Source: Nautilus pompilius (taxonomy: Eukaryota > Mollusca > Cephalopoda > Nautilida > Nautilidae). From it: DNA of 64,000 nucleotides. The stretch is from positions 124,001 through 188,000 of the forward strand of contig JACATO010001061.1 of the NCBI GenBank assembly GCA_018389105.1, written 5' to 3'. Shown here one piece after another: positions 22,733 to 35,200 of this stretch (its first letter is position 1; every line of letters starts with the position of its first letter). Made by a program: the position numbers and the translations under genes. Under the pieces are notes generated by a model. The model did no database searches. It was not told where the DNA came from and worked only from the letters and a program-made list of their open reading frames with translations.

Positions 22733-23274
22733 CAGGGTGTTTCAAAAGTCTATGTCACATTCTAAGAACTCTTATATCATGAACTACAAATGGTAGCATG
22801 ATTGAACTGGTACCATTTAAAAGCTAAAAGTGTCAAGTTTTCTTCTGTTAATTTAATTTTAATTTTATTAAATTTAATTTAATGTTGTTTCATTTTGAAT
22901 TGGCAAACAAAATTTAAGGAGGAGGGGTGTTTGTGCCCGGCAAAGAGAACAGGATGCCCCTCAACTTCAGATGATACGGTTGAACAAGTTCGGCAAGCCT
23001 TCCAGCGCAGCCCCCAGAAATCAGTCAGAATAGCCAGTCGAGAACTTCAGCTCCCATCAACAACTGTTTGGCGCGTCTTAAGGAGACGCAAGAATTGGAT
23101 TATCGTTTGGATGTGTGTCATGTAACCTGCGGCGCTCACATTGAGCACCTGTAAAAACCTGTATATAAACTTGGAAATATTACCATTCAGGTTATATAAA
23201 TTGTGTTTTTATATCCTCAATAGTTATTAAGATATAGAGTGTCGTAATGTGACACAGACTTTTGAAACACCCTG
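22733..23274 (+). mobile_element. 542-bp TIR element with transposase HTH remnant
   Basis: Ends are near-perfect inverted repeats: left CAGGGTGTTTCAAAAGTCTA, right reversed CAGGGTGTTTCAAAAGTCTG, both continuing TGTCACATT, flanked by TA on each side as for Tc1/mariner insertions. The interior plus-strand frame 22895-23125 encodes only the N-terminal DNA-binding part of an IS630/Tc1-mariner transposase (FKEEGCLCPAKRTGCPST, then SRELQLPSTTVWRVLRRR). It is an internal-deletion derivative, and the well-kept ends suggest relatively recent activity. Confidence 0.85.
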
Positions 23275-23677
23275 TATATATAAATAAACTAATAATAGTT
23301 TTCCAATGAAAACTGAAATTTGAGTATCATTTAACAAAAATCAACTATTTTCAAAAAAAACCCCAAAACTTCCATAGTGAGGCCACTTTACCATATTTTA
23401 ATGGTCTACATACACTCTGTGTAGTTATTTTGAAAACTGACACTGAAATTATATACTTCTTGGTGTAGGAATGCTAAGGGAAGGGCAAAACTGACAAGAG
23501 GAAAGTTGATGTTGTAGAACACAGTGATTAATAGTTTACTTGCATTCTTGTCGGTAGTATTTTATACCTTTATTCCATAACAAAATTTAACAATTTTATA
23601 ATTAATGAAAACCTAAATTATTATTATTATTTATTTATTTTAAAAAAATGTGTTTAAATAACTTTATTTTTAAAATA

Positions 23678-24426
23678 CACTAGGAGGCAAATATATTAGG
23701 AACTATGCACCCCTTAAGGCTTAGGCCTGACAAAAGCTACAGATACAAATCAAGTTGACCACATGGCGTGACAAGTGATCCAAGCAGAACAGATATGGAG
23801 AAAGAAAAAGACATTACATAACTTGAAAGAGGCCTGATGGTGGTAACAGTTAGCAAGTGTCACAGACAGTTTCATTAGCAGACTATTGCCAGACCTCAGT
23901 CATTTGAGTTTATCAGCAATGGTAAAAGGTGAACAAAATGTCTGTTGCAAAGAGAAGATATGGCTGCAAACAGTAGTGGAAGAAAGAGAAAGGCAGTTAG
24001 ACAGGGTAATGAAATTCAACCATCATAAAACAAAAGACCAACTGATAGCCAAATTAAATTAGGGAAATTCACACCCATCTCCAACTGTGCCTTGCACCAA
24101 TGATCACAGATACCAAAATGAAAAGACACCTTGTCTGGTAAATAGGACTGGCGAAGAGTGATGTGGTCTGATGAGTCATGTTTTACTCTTACTGCACAAC
24201 TGGGAGAAGACAGATCTGAAGAAAGCCACACAAATCACTCAACTCCTTGTGTGGTCTAAACTTCCCAGGATTCTGGTAGTGGAGTCATGGCTTGGGAATG
24301 TTTTTGCATTTGTCAACATGATCTTCTGCTTACCCCACTCAGACACCTTACAGCACCTTGAGGGTTCCATGCCAAATGGTCCAACCTGTTATTAAGTATA
24401 GGTCCTAATAAAATGGCCAGCCAGTG
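23678..24426 (+). mobile_element. Tc1-like element relic, plus strand
   Basis: About 750 bp with imperfect terminal repeats: left CACTAGGAGGCAAATATATT, right reversed CACTGGCTGGCCATTTTATT, both followed by AGGA. Plus-strand fragments read as a Tc1 transposase: an N-terminal block near 23792-23845 ending ERGLMVV, VMWSDESCFTL at 24158-24190 (DDE second Asp context) and GSGVMAWECF near 24273-24303. Central parts are deleted and frames broken. Confidence 0.75.
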
Positions 24427-25179
24427 TATATCAGAAGTTTCTATATTCCTTTTACTTTTTCCTGTTCCAGTGGGTTATTTAATGGTAAAATTTAACCCTA
24501 CATTAAAGATAAATCCAGAACATCTACCTTTCTACAAGAATGCTTATTATAGTTAAAGTTTTAGATTATTAACTCCTGAGAAAAGTTACCTTACCTAACA
24601 GATCCACTTCATAATTTAAAATGTTACTATTAGAGGTCAAAAGTGAGCTTATACCCTAGTAGCAGTATAGTACTGCTGGCTAGGGATCGTGCTGGAGTAA
24701 TCATGTTCTTTTAAAGGAGGAATAGTGGAGCAGCAGCATAAATGGTGTCACCTCACAACAAATCATAATCAACACTGCTATAAGGAATGCCGCCAAACTG
24801 AGACTTAATTATAACTTGATGCAGTCTGAAGAACATTAGATGATTTTGTAAAAAATGTTCATGCTTTGCAAAACATAATTAATATAAGAATAATTTCTGT
24901 GGTGTTATCGAAAAAACAAAAGATACCAGTTTATTTGTATTCTCTAGACTGATAACCAATAATAATTTACAGAATTGTAGTTTTTCACTTTTTAAAATTA
25001 CTAATAGCTGTGGGTACAGTTTGATATTATAAAGCAGGCTGCTGGTCCATCTGGTGCCTACGAACCATCTTTCAACAGCCCTCAGGAAGTGTTTTTACAA
25101 GAGAGTTAGTTTATTTCTCAATCAACTGAAAAAAAAAAAAAACACCTAATATTTTATACAGTATTTTTGTTGTTTTAGA

Positions 25180-26280
25180 TTAGGGTCCCCAACCCAGCAG
25201 ATTTGCATGGCTATATTTCATTAGTTAATGAAACATGCCTGATATCATGGACTGTTCTATCTGCTTTGTGCTCCATTGAGAACACTTAGTGCATGCAATC
25301 TGCTGAATGTACAACTGCTTGTTTCTCATTGCATGCGCCACACTCTACACAAGTTTACAACACACAGTCAATGCTACTAACTTCTTGGGCTAGAATCATT
25401 GTTGACCCACTGTGTGTCAGCGCAATAACTGTAGATTTTCAGCAAGTGCGTGCAAGCCATGTACCATTTGGCTTAACACAGCCCTACTTTCTCATTGGTA
25501 ATAACTCAACCACACCTCTGAAATTCTGCTAATAAGTCTTCTGAAACCTGCCGCGAAGGGGCGATGCTTCAGAGGGAATTTTACTGTTATTTCCATGTTA
25601 ATTATCAGTGATTTTGATCTCTGCATTCTTATTCTGTGGAGACTTCTGATGATGACTTTCAGTAAGAAAAAAGTTGAAAGTGAAAACAATTTAAAACAAA
25701 ATGAGAGGGAGATTAGTTGTTTGGGAAAATTCAATGGGAAACCTCAATGTCTCATACCTACAAGTGCTTGCTGTTCTCAAGGAATATAACATCAGTCCTC
25801 CCTACCATACTCACGACAGAGGAAGTTATGAGATATACACAATTGAGTCACAAGTGCCTGTAGCAAATGATCTGAAAAACAAGCTTTTTAAATAGAAACA
25901 ACCTTTTCATCAATCAATGGCTGGTCAGATTCAATGCTTAATAGCATCTTATGGTGTCAGCCTTGCAAATGCTGGGACAAAAAAATCTTCTAGAGGAAGG
26001 GAAATAATTAAAACCTGTACAGTTAGAATGGGTAATAATGCTTTTGGAGATTAAAAATTGGTAAACAATTTTAAAAGTGTGTCACTTTCACACCAGACGG
26101 TTGGAAGATGTGTTGTGGAGATCAAATGAATTCTTGTGTGAGAATAAGTTGAAGGCACTCAGTGAAAATTGTTTATTTTTGTTAGTTGTAGATAAAAGTG
26201 TTGATATCACTGATTCAGGTAAGATCATAATTTAACAACAAACAACAGATTTAATGTCCAAGAACCATCAAATCTTGTTG
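25180..26280 (+). mobile_element. hAT transposase relic (GTF2IRD2/ZBED type), plus strand
   Basis: The left edge reads AGGGTCCCCAACCCAGCAG, resembling hAT termini. From about 25653 the plus strand reads SKKKVESENN, then KFNGKPQCLI (BED-finger-like region), then after a frameshift VLKEYNISPPYHTH. It continues into a segment corresponding to the 'KVSLSRxTVxxRI' and 'LxxDEStD' regions near 26080-26220 (the latter as VVDKSVDITD). This is the N-terminal third of a hAT transposase like the one at 19552-22263. The catalytic core and right end are missing. Confidence 0.6.
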
Positions 26281-26679
26281 AACTATGCTATCTGCAAAAG
26301 GTTCTGCTACTTACAAAGTTCTTTTGAATGTACTTGAAAAATATGATACATTTGAAAAATACACCAGTGTTTTTACCGATGTTAGAAAGACCACAGGTGG
26401 GAATTTCCTGCTATAGAAACAAAATCACATGGCCTTTGCAAGTTGGTAATCTGGCCCTTAGCAGGGGAAAACTTGGGCCAGCCTTTTATAAAGTAATACT
26501 CATTTTTCTCTCTAGGCAATGATGGCTGACTCAAGTTTCTTGATTATTAATTTATGCAATGATTGTAAAATATATTGGGTATGCAAGTACTTTTGTGCAT
26601 CCGATGAAAATTCCTATAGTTGCCAATCACAGCAGTGCACAGAGTACAACATAATAAAGAAACTAGCTTTCATTCTTAC

Positions 26680-26910
26680 CTGTAAATCCAGGTGAACAAG
26701 AACAATTGAAATCACTGAGCAGGTCACCACAAATAGCTCCATTCTTACATGGTGCAGACATACAATCATTAACATTATGCTGACAGACTGAGCCTTCATA
26801 ACCAGGGAGACAAATACATTCATAGCCTTCCAATGAAGAAGAACAAGTGCCATTGTGCTGACAGGGATTACTATCACAATGGTTAATTATTTCACAGCTA
26901 CCATTCAAAC
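26680..26910 (-). CDS. SVEP1-like exon 15: two EGF domains
   Basis: 231 bp, phase 1 to 1; acceptor TTTGCATACAG, donor TTACAG/GTAAGA. After GLNGSCE closes the previous EGF, a full EGF follows (HCDSNPCQHNGTC, YECICLPGYEGSVCQ), then another (DCMSAPCKNGAICGD, FNCSCSPGFTG) completed by KTC of exon 16. Notch/SVEP1-like spacing throughout. Confidence 0.92.
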
Positions 26911-27802
26911 CTGTATGCAAAAAAAAAGATCAGAAATAGAAAAAAATTTATAAGCTGTCTCCACATCTAGTTTAGTGCTAATAAAATTGTTCAATAACCA
27001 ATAATTATACACAATTTTTTTTTTTTCATTGCAGACTTGTAGTTTTATTTAATATTGGTTTTCTTAAGCTTGAATTCATGAAACAACCTTGACCTTGTTC
27101 ATTAATCACATTTAGTGAACATATTAGAACTAAAAAGTTCTTTTTGAATTTTAGACTGCAGATTTTAATCCAATGTGGAAATTTGAATAAAAAGACAACC
27201 AATAAAGTATAGGTCAGTCAGTAGTTGCAAGAGATGAAAGAAATTATTGGGTGGTTCTGGTAAAATAACCTAATTCATGGGATTGGAGTAAAGTTAAGCT
27301 GTCAATTTTAATGGAAAAGTTGGATGTGTACCAATTGCAGGACATGGTTATTTTAAAAGGTAAATAGTTATTAGCAGATTTTAAGATTTGTCTGCCAATC
27401 AAACTGAATTTAGATGATCTACAAAATACTGATTGGAACTCTCACAAATAAATTTTAAAAAATACCATTTATTTCAAATCTAGAATAATTTTTACACCCT
27501 TCCCACCATATCCTAATAAGCTAAGATTACAAGGGAATTTTTAAAATCAGAATTTGACTAAAGCTAATCAACCTTATTTCTTTCTTTTAAAGATTCTCTT
27601 GGAAGATTTAAAAACAAAAGTATTTTCTTTTGCTGGAACTGGGCCTTGAGGAAGAACAGAAAATTTTTCTTTACTCTTGATTTTTGTCAATATCATAAAG
27701 CACCTGCAGTGTAAACTGGGTAAAGAATTTACAATGTTGAATGCCACAAGCTCCACCATGTCAAATTTTTTTAAAGAGGAAAAACAGAAACAAATACAGT
27801 AC
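26911..27802. other. 0.9-kb intron
   Basis: No recognisable repeat or exon. Confidence 0.55.
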
Positions 27803-28012
27803 CTCTTTTATATGGCGACTCACAAATACAGGTATAATTCAAGATATTGTAATTGTTGTGACACAATCCATTAGAACAGAGACTCTTATTGCACCACTTC
27901 CCAGCAACTTCACAATGGTTGCCATTAAATCCATCAGAGCACTCACACCTGTAACTTCCTGGTGTGTTAATGCATTTACCTCCATAGAGACAAGGGTTCA
28001 GGGAACATTCGT
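27803..28012 (-). CDS. SVEP1-like exon 14: calcium-binding EGF plus next EGF
   Basis: 210 bp, phase 1 to 1; acceptor TTTTATTGCAG, donor AAGAG/GTACTG. It encodes DECSLNPCLYGGKC, SYRCECSDGFNGNHCE (a complete cbEGF), then KWCNKSLCSNGLC, NYTCICESPYKRG, whose last cysteine is in exon 15 (LNGSCE). The D-I-D-E-C start and C-x-N-x4-Y/F-x-C pattern predict calcium binding and Asn hydroxylation. Confidence 0.9.
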
Positions 28013-29965
28013 CTGCAATAAAATGTAAATGCGCTGTAGCAATTGATATTATGATATTCTTAAACCTTATACAAATAGTTTAGAATTACTTAACATGAAC
28101 ATATTAAGCACTATATTTACTTTTTTTAAGAATTGGAATTAAAACAAAAAAATTAAATAATAAACATAGATTACTTTATTATGCATCATGAAGAGAGCTC
28201 AGCTGTTTTTTCTTAAATTCCAAAATAATAATTCTTTAAATATACTTCCTTGTTCCTTTTTTGAAATCTGAGCTTAAAGCAATATTTTATCAAAGCTGTT
28301 TCCATACATTTATTCAAGTCTGCTTACTGATAATTTAGGATTAATTTTTCCCATTTAAAGGTTTGCATTCACAATTCAAAGAGTTTATTTGGTGCACTGT
28401 CATACTGATGTTCTGAGTACACAGGCAATAATGCTCAGAGTATATGTTTTTTAAAAATTTAATTTTCAATCAAATGTGTGTGAATGCATAAATTAATGGT
28501 ACTGACCTATGTGGCATTAACAAAACATCTAGACTAAAGATGTTTTGTAAAGTTCCCTACTAAATCCAACTTAAATGTTTAGTAATCTCCCATTTATTAA
28601 AGTCTAATGCCTCATTTAATTACAGTTGGACCTGTGTATCATAACCTTGAATTATGTCATAACCCTTTATCACCATCAAACCTCCAAAATAAAAACTATT
28701 TTTCCATGCCAAGTGTTATGTCATTAATTGAGCCCTGCAGGCAAGGCCTTATCCTGACTCTAAAGCTCACTACTGATATGATGATTGGTGGTTTGCAAGC
28801 ATCTGTCACTGGCTGCCTTCTGCCAATGCACTCAACAAGACATCCACATCTCAGAGCTATGGTGATGGTCAAAACACTGGATTTGGTAAAGAAAGAAACC
28901 ATCCTCAACTACTTCTGTACAGCTGGGTTCACATTCACTAATGATCAGATCCAACAGACTGCCAGGAAATCAGTCAAAACATTGGAAGGTTTCCCATGTG
29001 CAGAATTTCCACAATATTTAGGCATAACAATGACATTGATTGTACCTGATGTTTGGCAAGCTAGAATTCCAGAAACTACTCTAGCAATAGCTAAATCTGA
29101 TATGGAAGATGATGGTACTCATGTTGGGTACATCTGCAGAGGCTAAAGCGTTAAAAGTTTCAAAGCAATTTGTGTGTGAAATGACTCTAAGAAATGGTTT
29201 TTATTTGGCAAATTAAAAAAATGAAAATGCCTATAAAAATTGTAAAGACAACAATCAAACAGGAGTGAATATGTGAAAATAGGATGTAAAATTAATGATG
29301 AATAATGGTAAATGTTTGTGTGTGTTATATTTGTTATCTTTTAAAATACTTGTAATGACACCTACAATAAAAACAGAATCTAAATACATACAAGATGATG
29401 GCATTTTATAAACCAATTGTAAGCACATGAATGCAAACTGAAGTTTCAATCAAGGAGAAAAGAAAGACTAAGGTCCAACATAATTATTATTGTGAGTTAC
29501 TTAATAACATGATTTGCTACATAATAATGAGAATGCTCAACTGTAATTATTATTTATTTTAAATTCCTATTTTTAGATACATTTTTTGTCACAATCTTCC
29601 TTATTTTTACTATAATCACATGACAAAAACCTTGTAAGCTTGTATTTTTTTTTAACTGAACACAATTATAATACTTTTTATAGTGAAATAGTTGGTTGAG
29701 TTTACAATTTTCTTTTAACTTTAATTAAATTCAAATTAATTTGTCATTTAAACTTTTATATATTTATCTTTTAGATAAAGATTTAAAAATTGAGAAAAAC
29801 AACAACAAAAAAGTACTGTAAAAACTATGGTTGGGTTTTATCTGAAGGGCAGTTGTTTAAATAATTACATGTCAGACCTTTTTTTTTTGCTACATACAAA
29901 TAATCAAAAATGTAAAACCTTTTCTTAATTTGAAAAATAATAATTTTAAAATGTTTTTTTTTTAC
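28013..29965. other. 1.95-kb intron
   Basis: Contains the Tigger-like transposase relic at 28607-29146 on the opposite strand. The remainder (29150-29960) is AT-rich with no recognised element. Confidence 0.6.
28607..29146 (+). pseudogene. Tigger/pogo transposase C-terminal relic
   Basis: A 179-codon plus-strand frame, the longest single open frame of the window. It matches the C-terminal half of a pogo/Tigger DDE transposase. Near residue 22, CHNPLSPSNLQNKNYF corresponds to 'DNAPSHPxNL'. SVMSLIEPCRQGLI (residues about 38-51) corresponds to 'NTTSLIQPxDQGVI'. KKETILNYFCTAGF (about 95-108) corresponds to the 'IxNCFxKAGF' helix. Upstream catalytic parts are missing and key residues are changed (the DN pair is CH, DQG is RQG), so it is a non-functional relic whose frame happens to be intact. 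Confidence 0.75.
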
Positions 29966-30093
29966 CAATATCTTCACACTTGGTTCCAGTAAATCCTGGA
30001 TTACAGGTGCATTCATATCTCACTGTTTCAAAATCTTTGCATTTCCCATTATGACAGGTGTTATTGCACAAATTTAAATTTTCTGCTGCACAC
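29966..30093 (-). CDS. SVEP1-like exon 13: EGF domain
   Basis: 128 bp, phase 2 to 1; acceptor is a long T run then AG, donor ATATTG/GTAAAA. It encodes CAAENLNLCNNTCHNGKC, YECTCNPGFTGTKCE and D. The first Cys closes the EGF of exon 12, then a complete EGF follows. The join with exon 14 gives CEDIDECSLNPC, a textbook calcium-binding EGF start. Confidence 0.88.
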
Positions 30094-32131
30094 CTAAAAA
30101 AAAAAAAAAAAAGCTTCAGTGATTTATGTACTCATTACTATAATATGGATACCATTTCTATCATTAGTACTTGGATTTCGCATCTAGATCTATCAGATGC
30201 ACAATTAATGCTCCTACAGCACTATAAAAATTTATGGAAACACATTGTTCATTGTAGAACCATTTTCACTAACGCCATGTTAATATGCATAGTGGAACAG
30301 GTGCATTAAAATAAACCAATGTTTTAATATAATGGTTTGCTGTCTTGTACATTTCAACTTTTTATTGGCACACTACTGCATCTACACAATAAAATCCACA
30401 TCAAGACATTAGGCTGTTCAGTCCACAGAGTACCATCCATTTATTTATCTTGCCACTACTGCTTCACCAAGCTGGATGTAAGCTTTGGCTCACTGTCATG
30501 TGGCATGGCAAAATTTGCATTTGTAATATATTAATTACAAAAGTGATTACACAACTAAAATAGAGGTACTTCCTTAATTTTTCCAGTTTTGTATTTTCAC
30601 ATTTCTTTAGACCCATGTCATCTAAGTATCATCGATGTTCTATCACATAGCAAATACAAAATAGAACGTTACTGATTAAGGGGACTTCTGGGTCAAATAC
30701 AGAAAAATAACACACGTTTCAGCTAGAAGGAATCAAATAACATTAGCTGAATCCCCACATACCGCCAAACAGAGCTTGTCCAAACCTATTATTCAAATGG
30801 TCATGTAAACGGCAAAATTTAGCAAAATGTGCACAAATTTTGCACCTTAACCGACTCATCCATTTTCTAGTAAACTGCCATTGAAATAGGCAGTCCAAAA
30901 ATAAGACCTTCAGAAGTCCTGACTTATGTAAAATGTTAATCTTTAGGGGAGTGCACTATATAATGTCACAAATTTTAAGTTATTTTAAATAAATATTCAA
31001 ATCTACCAACAGCAGAAATGCAATAAAGTCAATCGGGAATCCCTGGACCACTAATCCTACAAAGTAAACCATGCAGCTTCTGGGCAGTCTGAAATGTTAT
31101 ATATTTGTATCTGACATTTCCTTCATCCTCATGAACACAGCTGGTCAGATTTTTCGAGATATTTCCCTCAATGTTTACAGTTCTCACTTTGTCTGTATCA
31201 CCATCAACATGCAGGTTCACATACTAATAAATTATGCCAAACTTCAGCACTCATTTAATCCTGATATTTTTTCTATTCATAAGTCTTATAAGGTACATTT
31301 GAGAATACCTTTTCTTCTGTCTCCATTTGGATCTGTTTCTACCTAAAAGCCCCATAGAAACCAGCCTCTAACTATTTCAGGTGCTCTACACCCTTATGTA
31401 TACTACAAATTCAGAGAACCAATCAAAACCATTCTTACCTCAATGATCGAAATGCTTTTTAGTGATGAAAGAATTATTTACACAATGTTTCTGAGCTGAC
31501 TTAAGATCTCATGAAGATGTACTTAGTTTCTTTTTTCAAAAATGTTTCAGCAGAATGCTTTTTCTGTTGTTTAATTTTGAAATTAAATTTTAGGAAGAAA
31601 CTTTGTGTAATGTAAAATAAATAAAGTACATTTTTCAGTAAAAAGTAACATTTTACCAAAATGTCAAAACCTCAAATTTTGACTAAGAATCCCTCTTATT
31701 CACAAAAGTCATAATTTTTCATCTTTAGATGAATAACTTCCCATAGTAGCTAATCTGACTTAGAAATTAACAATATTACTTTCTACAGCACTAATTTAGG
31801 TAATTTTTTTTACAAACTAAATATTTTAACATAAAAAATATAACAAACAAAGACACAAAACCTAAGAATTTTTTCACTTGTTCTGTTGTAAAATGTTTTC
31901 ATTCATGTGCATGAGTAGCTATACCAGCAATAACGCATCCACTTAAGACTATATTTATGGCTTACGAAAACTCTTCTAAAGTCAACATACTATACTGTAT
32001 CTTAAGTGATCATGTATACACTTTTCTTTTGTTGATGATTGTGAAGATTTGTTCTCTGCCACATATGTAAAAAGTAGAGAAGTCTTCTATTTGTATTTTT
32101 GCTGTTACACATGAAATGTGTTCTTACGTAC
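30094..32131. other. 2.0-kb intron
   Basis: Stretches at 30340-30530 and 30640-31460 are less AT-rich than the rest and may be old repeats. No terminal repeats or convincing protein motif were found. The acceptor side has a run of 17 T on the minus strand. Confidence 0.5.
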
Positions 32132-32285
32132 GTTTCATTACTGTAATCACCAGAACTACTTGGGCAAAGGCACCTGGAACCATTAACTGTCTCTTGACAC
32201 ATGTTACTTCTACAATATTCACCAGAGTTTCCCACCTCAGGACAGATTTTATGTAATTTGTTCTCACACCTGTGACCTGCAAATT
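32132..32285 (-). CDS. SVEP1-like exon 12: EGF-like, Cys-rich
   Basis: 154 bp, phase 1 to 2; acceptor TTTGATTTCAG, donor GAAAC/GTACGT. It begins KFAGHRCENKLHKIC, continues GEYCRSNMC and GSRCLCPSSSGDYSNET, and its sixth EGF cysteine comes from exon 13. A stronger-looking donor four bases further on (TAC/GTAAGA) would break the phase and lose that cysteine, so I chose GTACGT. The leading FAGHRCE looks like the tail of an EGF, although a PAN exon precedes it. Confidence 0.75.
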
Positions 32286-35200
32286 CTGAAATCAAATGAA
32301 AAAAAATTGTTATAGTTCAGAAAGTTGATTACAACACAATGCACGAGCACTGAACTTAATAAAACTTCAAAGTGTTTGATAATTTGATAATGCATGTCCT
32401 GTCTGTCTGTCTGTGAGAGAGACACAACTGTTAAAACAAATCTCTGTAGAAAGCAGCAAACAATATCTTGTGTGTCAGCCTTATTAAAAAGTTCATTTTA
32501 CTGCAACTGCACGTTTTTTTCACTTTATAATTGCTCAAATCCCATTTACAGCTATTCAAAATACTGAAAGCAGAAAGGAAAACATCTACTTATAAATTTG
32601 AAGTTCTACATCTATAGCAAGTTCTTCAAAAGTAAGGTATAAGCTACCAAAACTATACGTAATTCAGCATTTAGAAAGACTGCTTTAGTTTCATTCTCTT
32701 ACAAATTATATATCATCAAAATCTCACAGCTTCAAAAATAAATAAAATTAATAAAAATTAAAATAATGTATGGCATGGTTTTACATTAATATAGATTATA
32801 TTGTGGTAAAATTGACAGTACAGGTCAACAGAAATGAAGTCTGAAAGCACAACACTGATTAGCTCAAAGAATTCACCAATTCTTGAAGAGAAAAGTGACC
32901 CAAAACACTAAACTGTGCATGGAATACAGGATCAGAAGAGTAGTGGGTCTCTTGACAGTGATGAGGCAGCCAGCCATGAGCCCTGATCTAAGAATATCTT
33001 GGACCACTTAAATACTAAAGTAAAAGATGTTTCTGTCACTAATCAAACATCACAATGTACATTGCTGAAGGAAAAATGTAAAAACCTGTGTAGTAATAAA
33101 GAATTTTAAAAAGTGACCTTTCTGTACATCATGCAAATAAAAAGGCAACAAAAGATAAAAGTGAGGGGGTCTCCAGGTAGGAAATCGCTAAAGAGAGCCA
33201 GCCCCCTGTGGTTAAAATAAGAAGTGGATGTGTAGGTTTGGAGGAAACAAGTGGTGCAGTGCAAGAACAGAGCTCATAACTGCTGCTGGTTCTTTATGTG
33301 GGGTAATATGATGTGCCAGCAGCAGTTAGAAGGAATGCAGGGATAAAAATAGTAAGTGATGAAGTCAGCTGACCACCACAACTAAATAGAAGTGACACGC
33401 AGGGATGGAGGGTGGATTTTGGAAGTTTGATTGGTACACAAGGCAGCATGTGACCTCCTGGATTATTACCTTTCAGAAGACTCTTTTGCCAGCAGTCCAG
33501 CAATGGGTTCTCCCAGCTCCTGCTTGCCATTTTAACAATAGAGCCAAGTAAATGTTGTTCTCATGTCAAGAGGAAGAGATTTCATTCAGAAAACCAGCAT
33601 CATGGTTAAATACAAGTATCAAACTAATGACAAATTTTGTTTCTTTTTTTTTTTGTAAATTATATCCTTCCACCTCTTAGAAACCCAGCAGCTATTCTCC
33701 TCTGGCCTTCTATCATTTAAGAAACTTAATTCTTATTATAGAAAGATTGCTAACAGACATTTGGTAATTTCAATGTAAATTAACAAACAGATGTACAAAA
33801 CAAAAAACAGATGAGTAAAAAAATATTTTTAACTAGTTAAAGCAGAAAAACTTCTAAATTTAATTACTAATTTTAATTTTGTATAGCACACAAGATGGAT
33901 AATCCATCATACACTAACAAATATAGATTAGACAAATTTCTCATCATTTACTAATGGTATTTCAACTTTCTTTTTACTACTATTTAAAATATTATTCAAC
34001 TTTAACACTCTTAGTCTCATAATTAATACCTCATAAGTAATTAAATTATGTAAAAAAAAGTTTATAAAATGCATGATTCCACTTTCATTATCAGGAAAAC
34101 AGGAAGTTAGGTCCAGGGCACAGGCTGTAGAGTATGAGAGGTTAGCAAAGTCTTCTGAAGACTAGAGAAAAGTAGAGCCTATAAACTACAGATAGTGACA
34201 CCATCACAGGGACAGATGATATACTTCGGGTGGTAATTCAGTATTGTAAAGAACTACTCACTATTAAAGAGACAAGTCCAACCACACAGAACCATTTACT
34301 ATGAAATTTAAAATAAAAATAGATAACTTAGAAACTGAGCTTTGTAAAAGTCTATCTAAATATCAAAGAAATAAAAAAGTTCCATCATGAAACAAAATAA
34401 CAATAAAACTCCAGGAAATGAAGTCTTTACACTGGAATTTTATAAGCAAATTTGGATTTTTATTACAGAAAACCTGACAGGGATAGCTAATTATCTGTTT
34501 GAAACAGAGCCCTGTCTCATACTCAGCACAGTACCACAATCATCCTACTTTATAGAAATAGTCGTAGGAAATGCCTAAATAATTTTCTTGCTAAACTATG
34601 ATTATAAAATAATAATTAAAGCCATCAAATAAACCAGTTAGAACAATGAATATGATATTAAATCAGGACTAGACTTCCTCCAATTGATCAGAGAAATCTT
34701 TTATAAAGTAGACACAGATAATCGCCTCCCTGGATTCAATGAAGTAGATTGGATTTATTTGTTTAAGACTCTTAAATCCTTTAATTTTTAAAAAAAAACA
34801 CTTTATTAAATAAATAAAACTATGCTATACAAACACCCAGACAAACAATAATCAGAATGGTTATGGTGCTATACTTTATGTACTTGTAGTGGAGATAGTC
34901 ATGTATGATTCAAAGAAAGGAGAAAATACTAGGGATTAGAATAAATTATAAATTTTAAAAATAAAGCAATTTAATGTACCGATAATATCATGATAACAAT
35001 ATAGAGCCCAGGAAAAATAAAAAAATTAAACTTTCTGAGTGTATATTTTATAGATGAGAACAAATGGTAAACAGCCAGTTGAGGATCTAGCACAGAAGCT
35101 AAGAGGCTGGAACCCACAAACATAAACACTAACACAGAAGTAAAATACTAGGAATGTCAGAATTGACTAATGTCATCAAAGTCAAGTTGGTCAACATTAT

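Larger units (their letters stand above)
22580..26679. other. 4.1-kb intron rich in transposons
   Basis: Carries an AAT microsatellite (22601-22682), a TIR element (22733-23274), a Tc1 relic (23678-24426) and a hAT relic (about 25180-26280). 24430-25170 and 26290-26650 show nothing I can identify. Confidence 0.7.

Noticed and set aside
30337-30534. Plus-strand FTKLDVSFG, reminiscent of a gypsy-type reverse transcriptase motif.
   Set aside because: A single short motif with no neighbouring RT, protease or LTR features.
32399-32422. GTCT/GAGA short repeats as a possible array.
   Set aside because: Only three or four units; ordinary microsatellite. No CRISPR-like spacing anywhere in the window.
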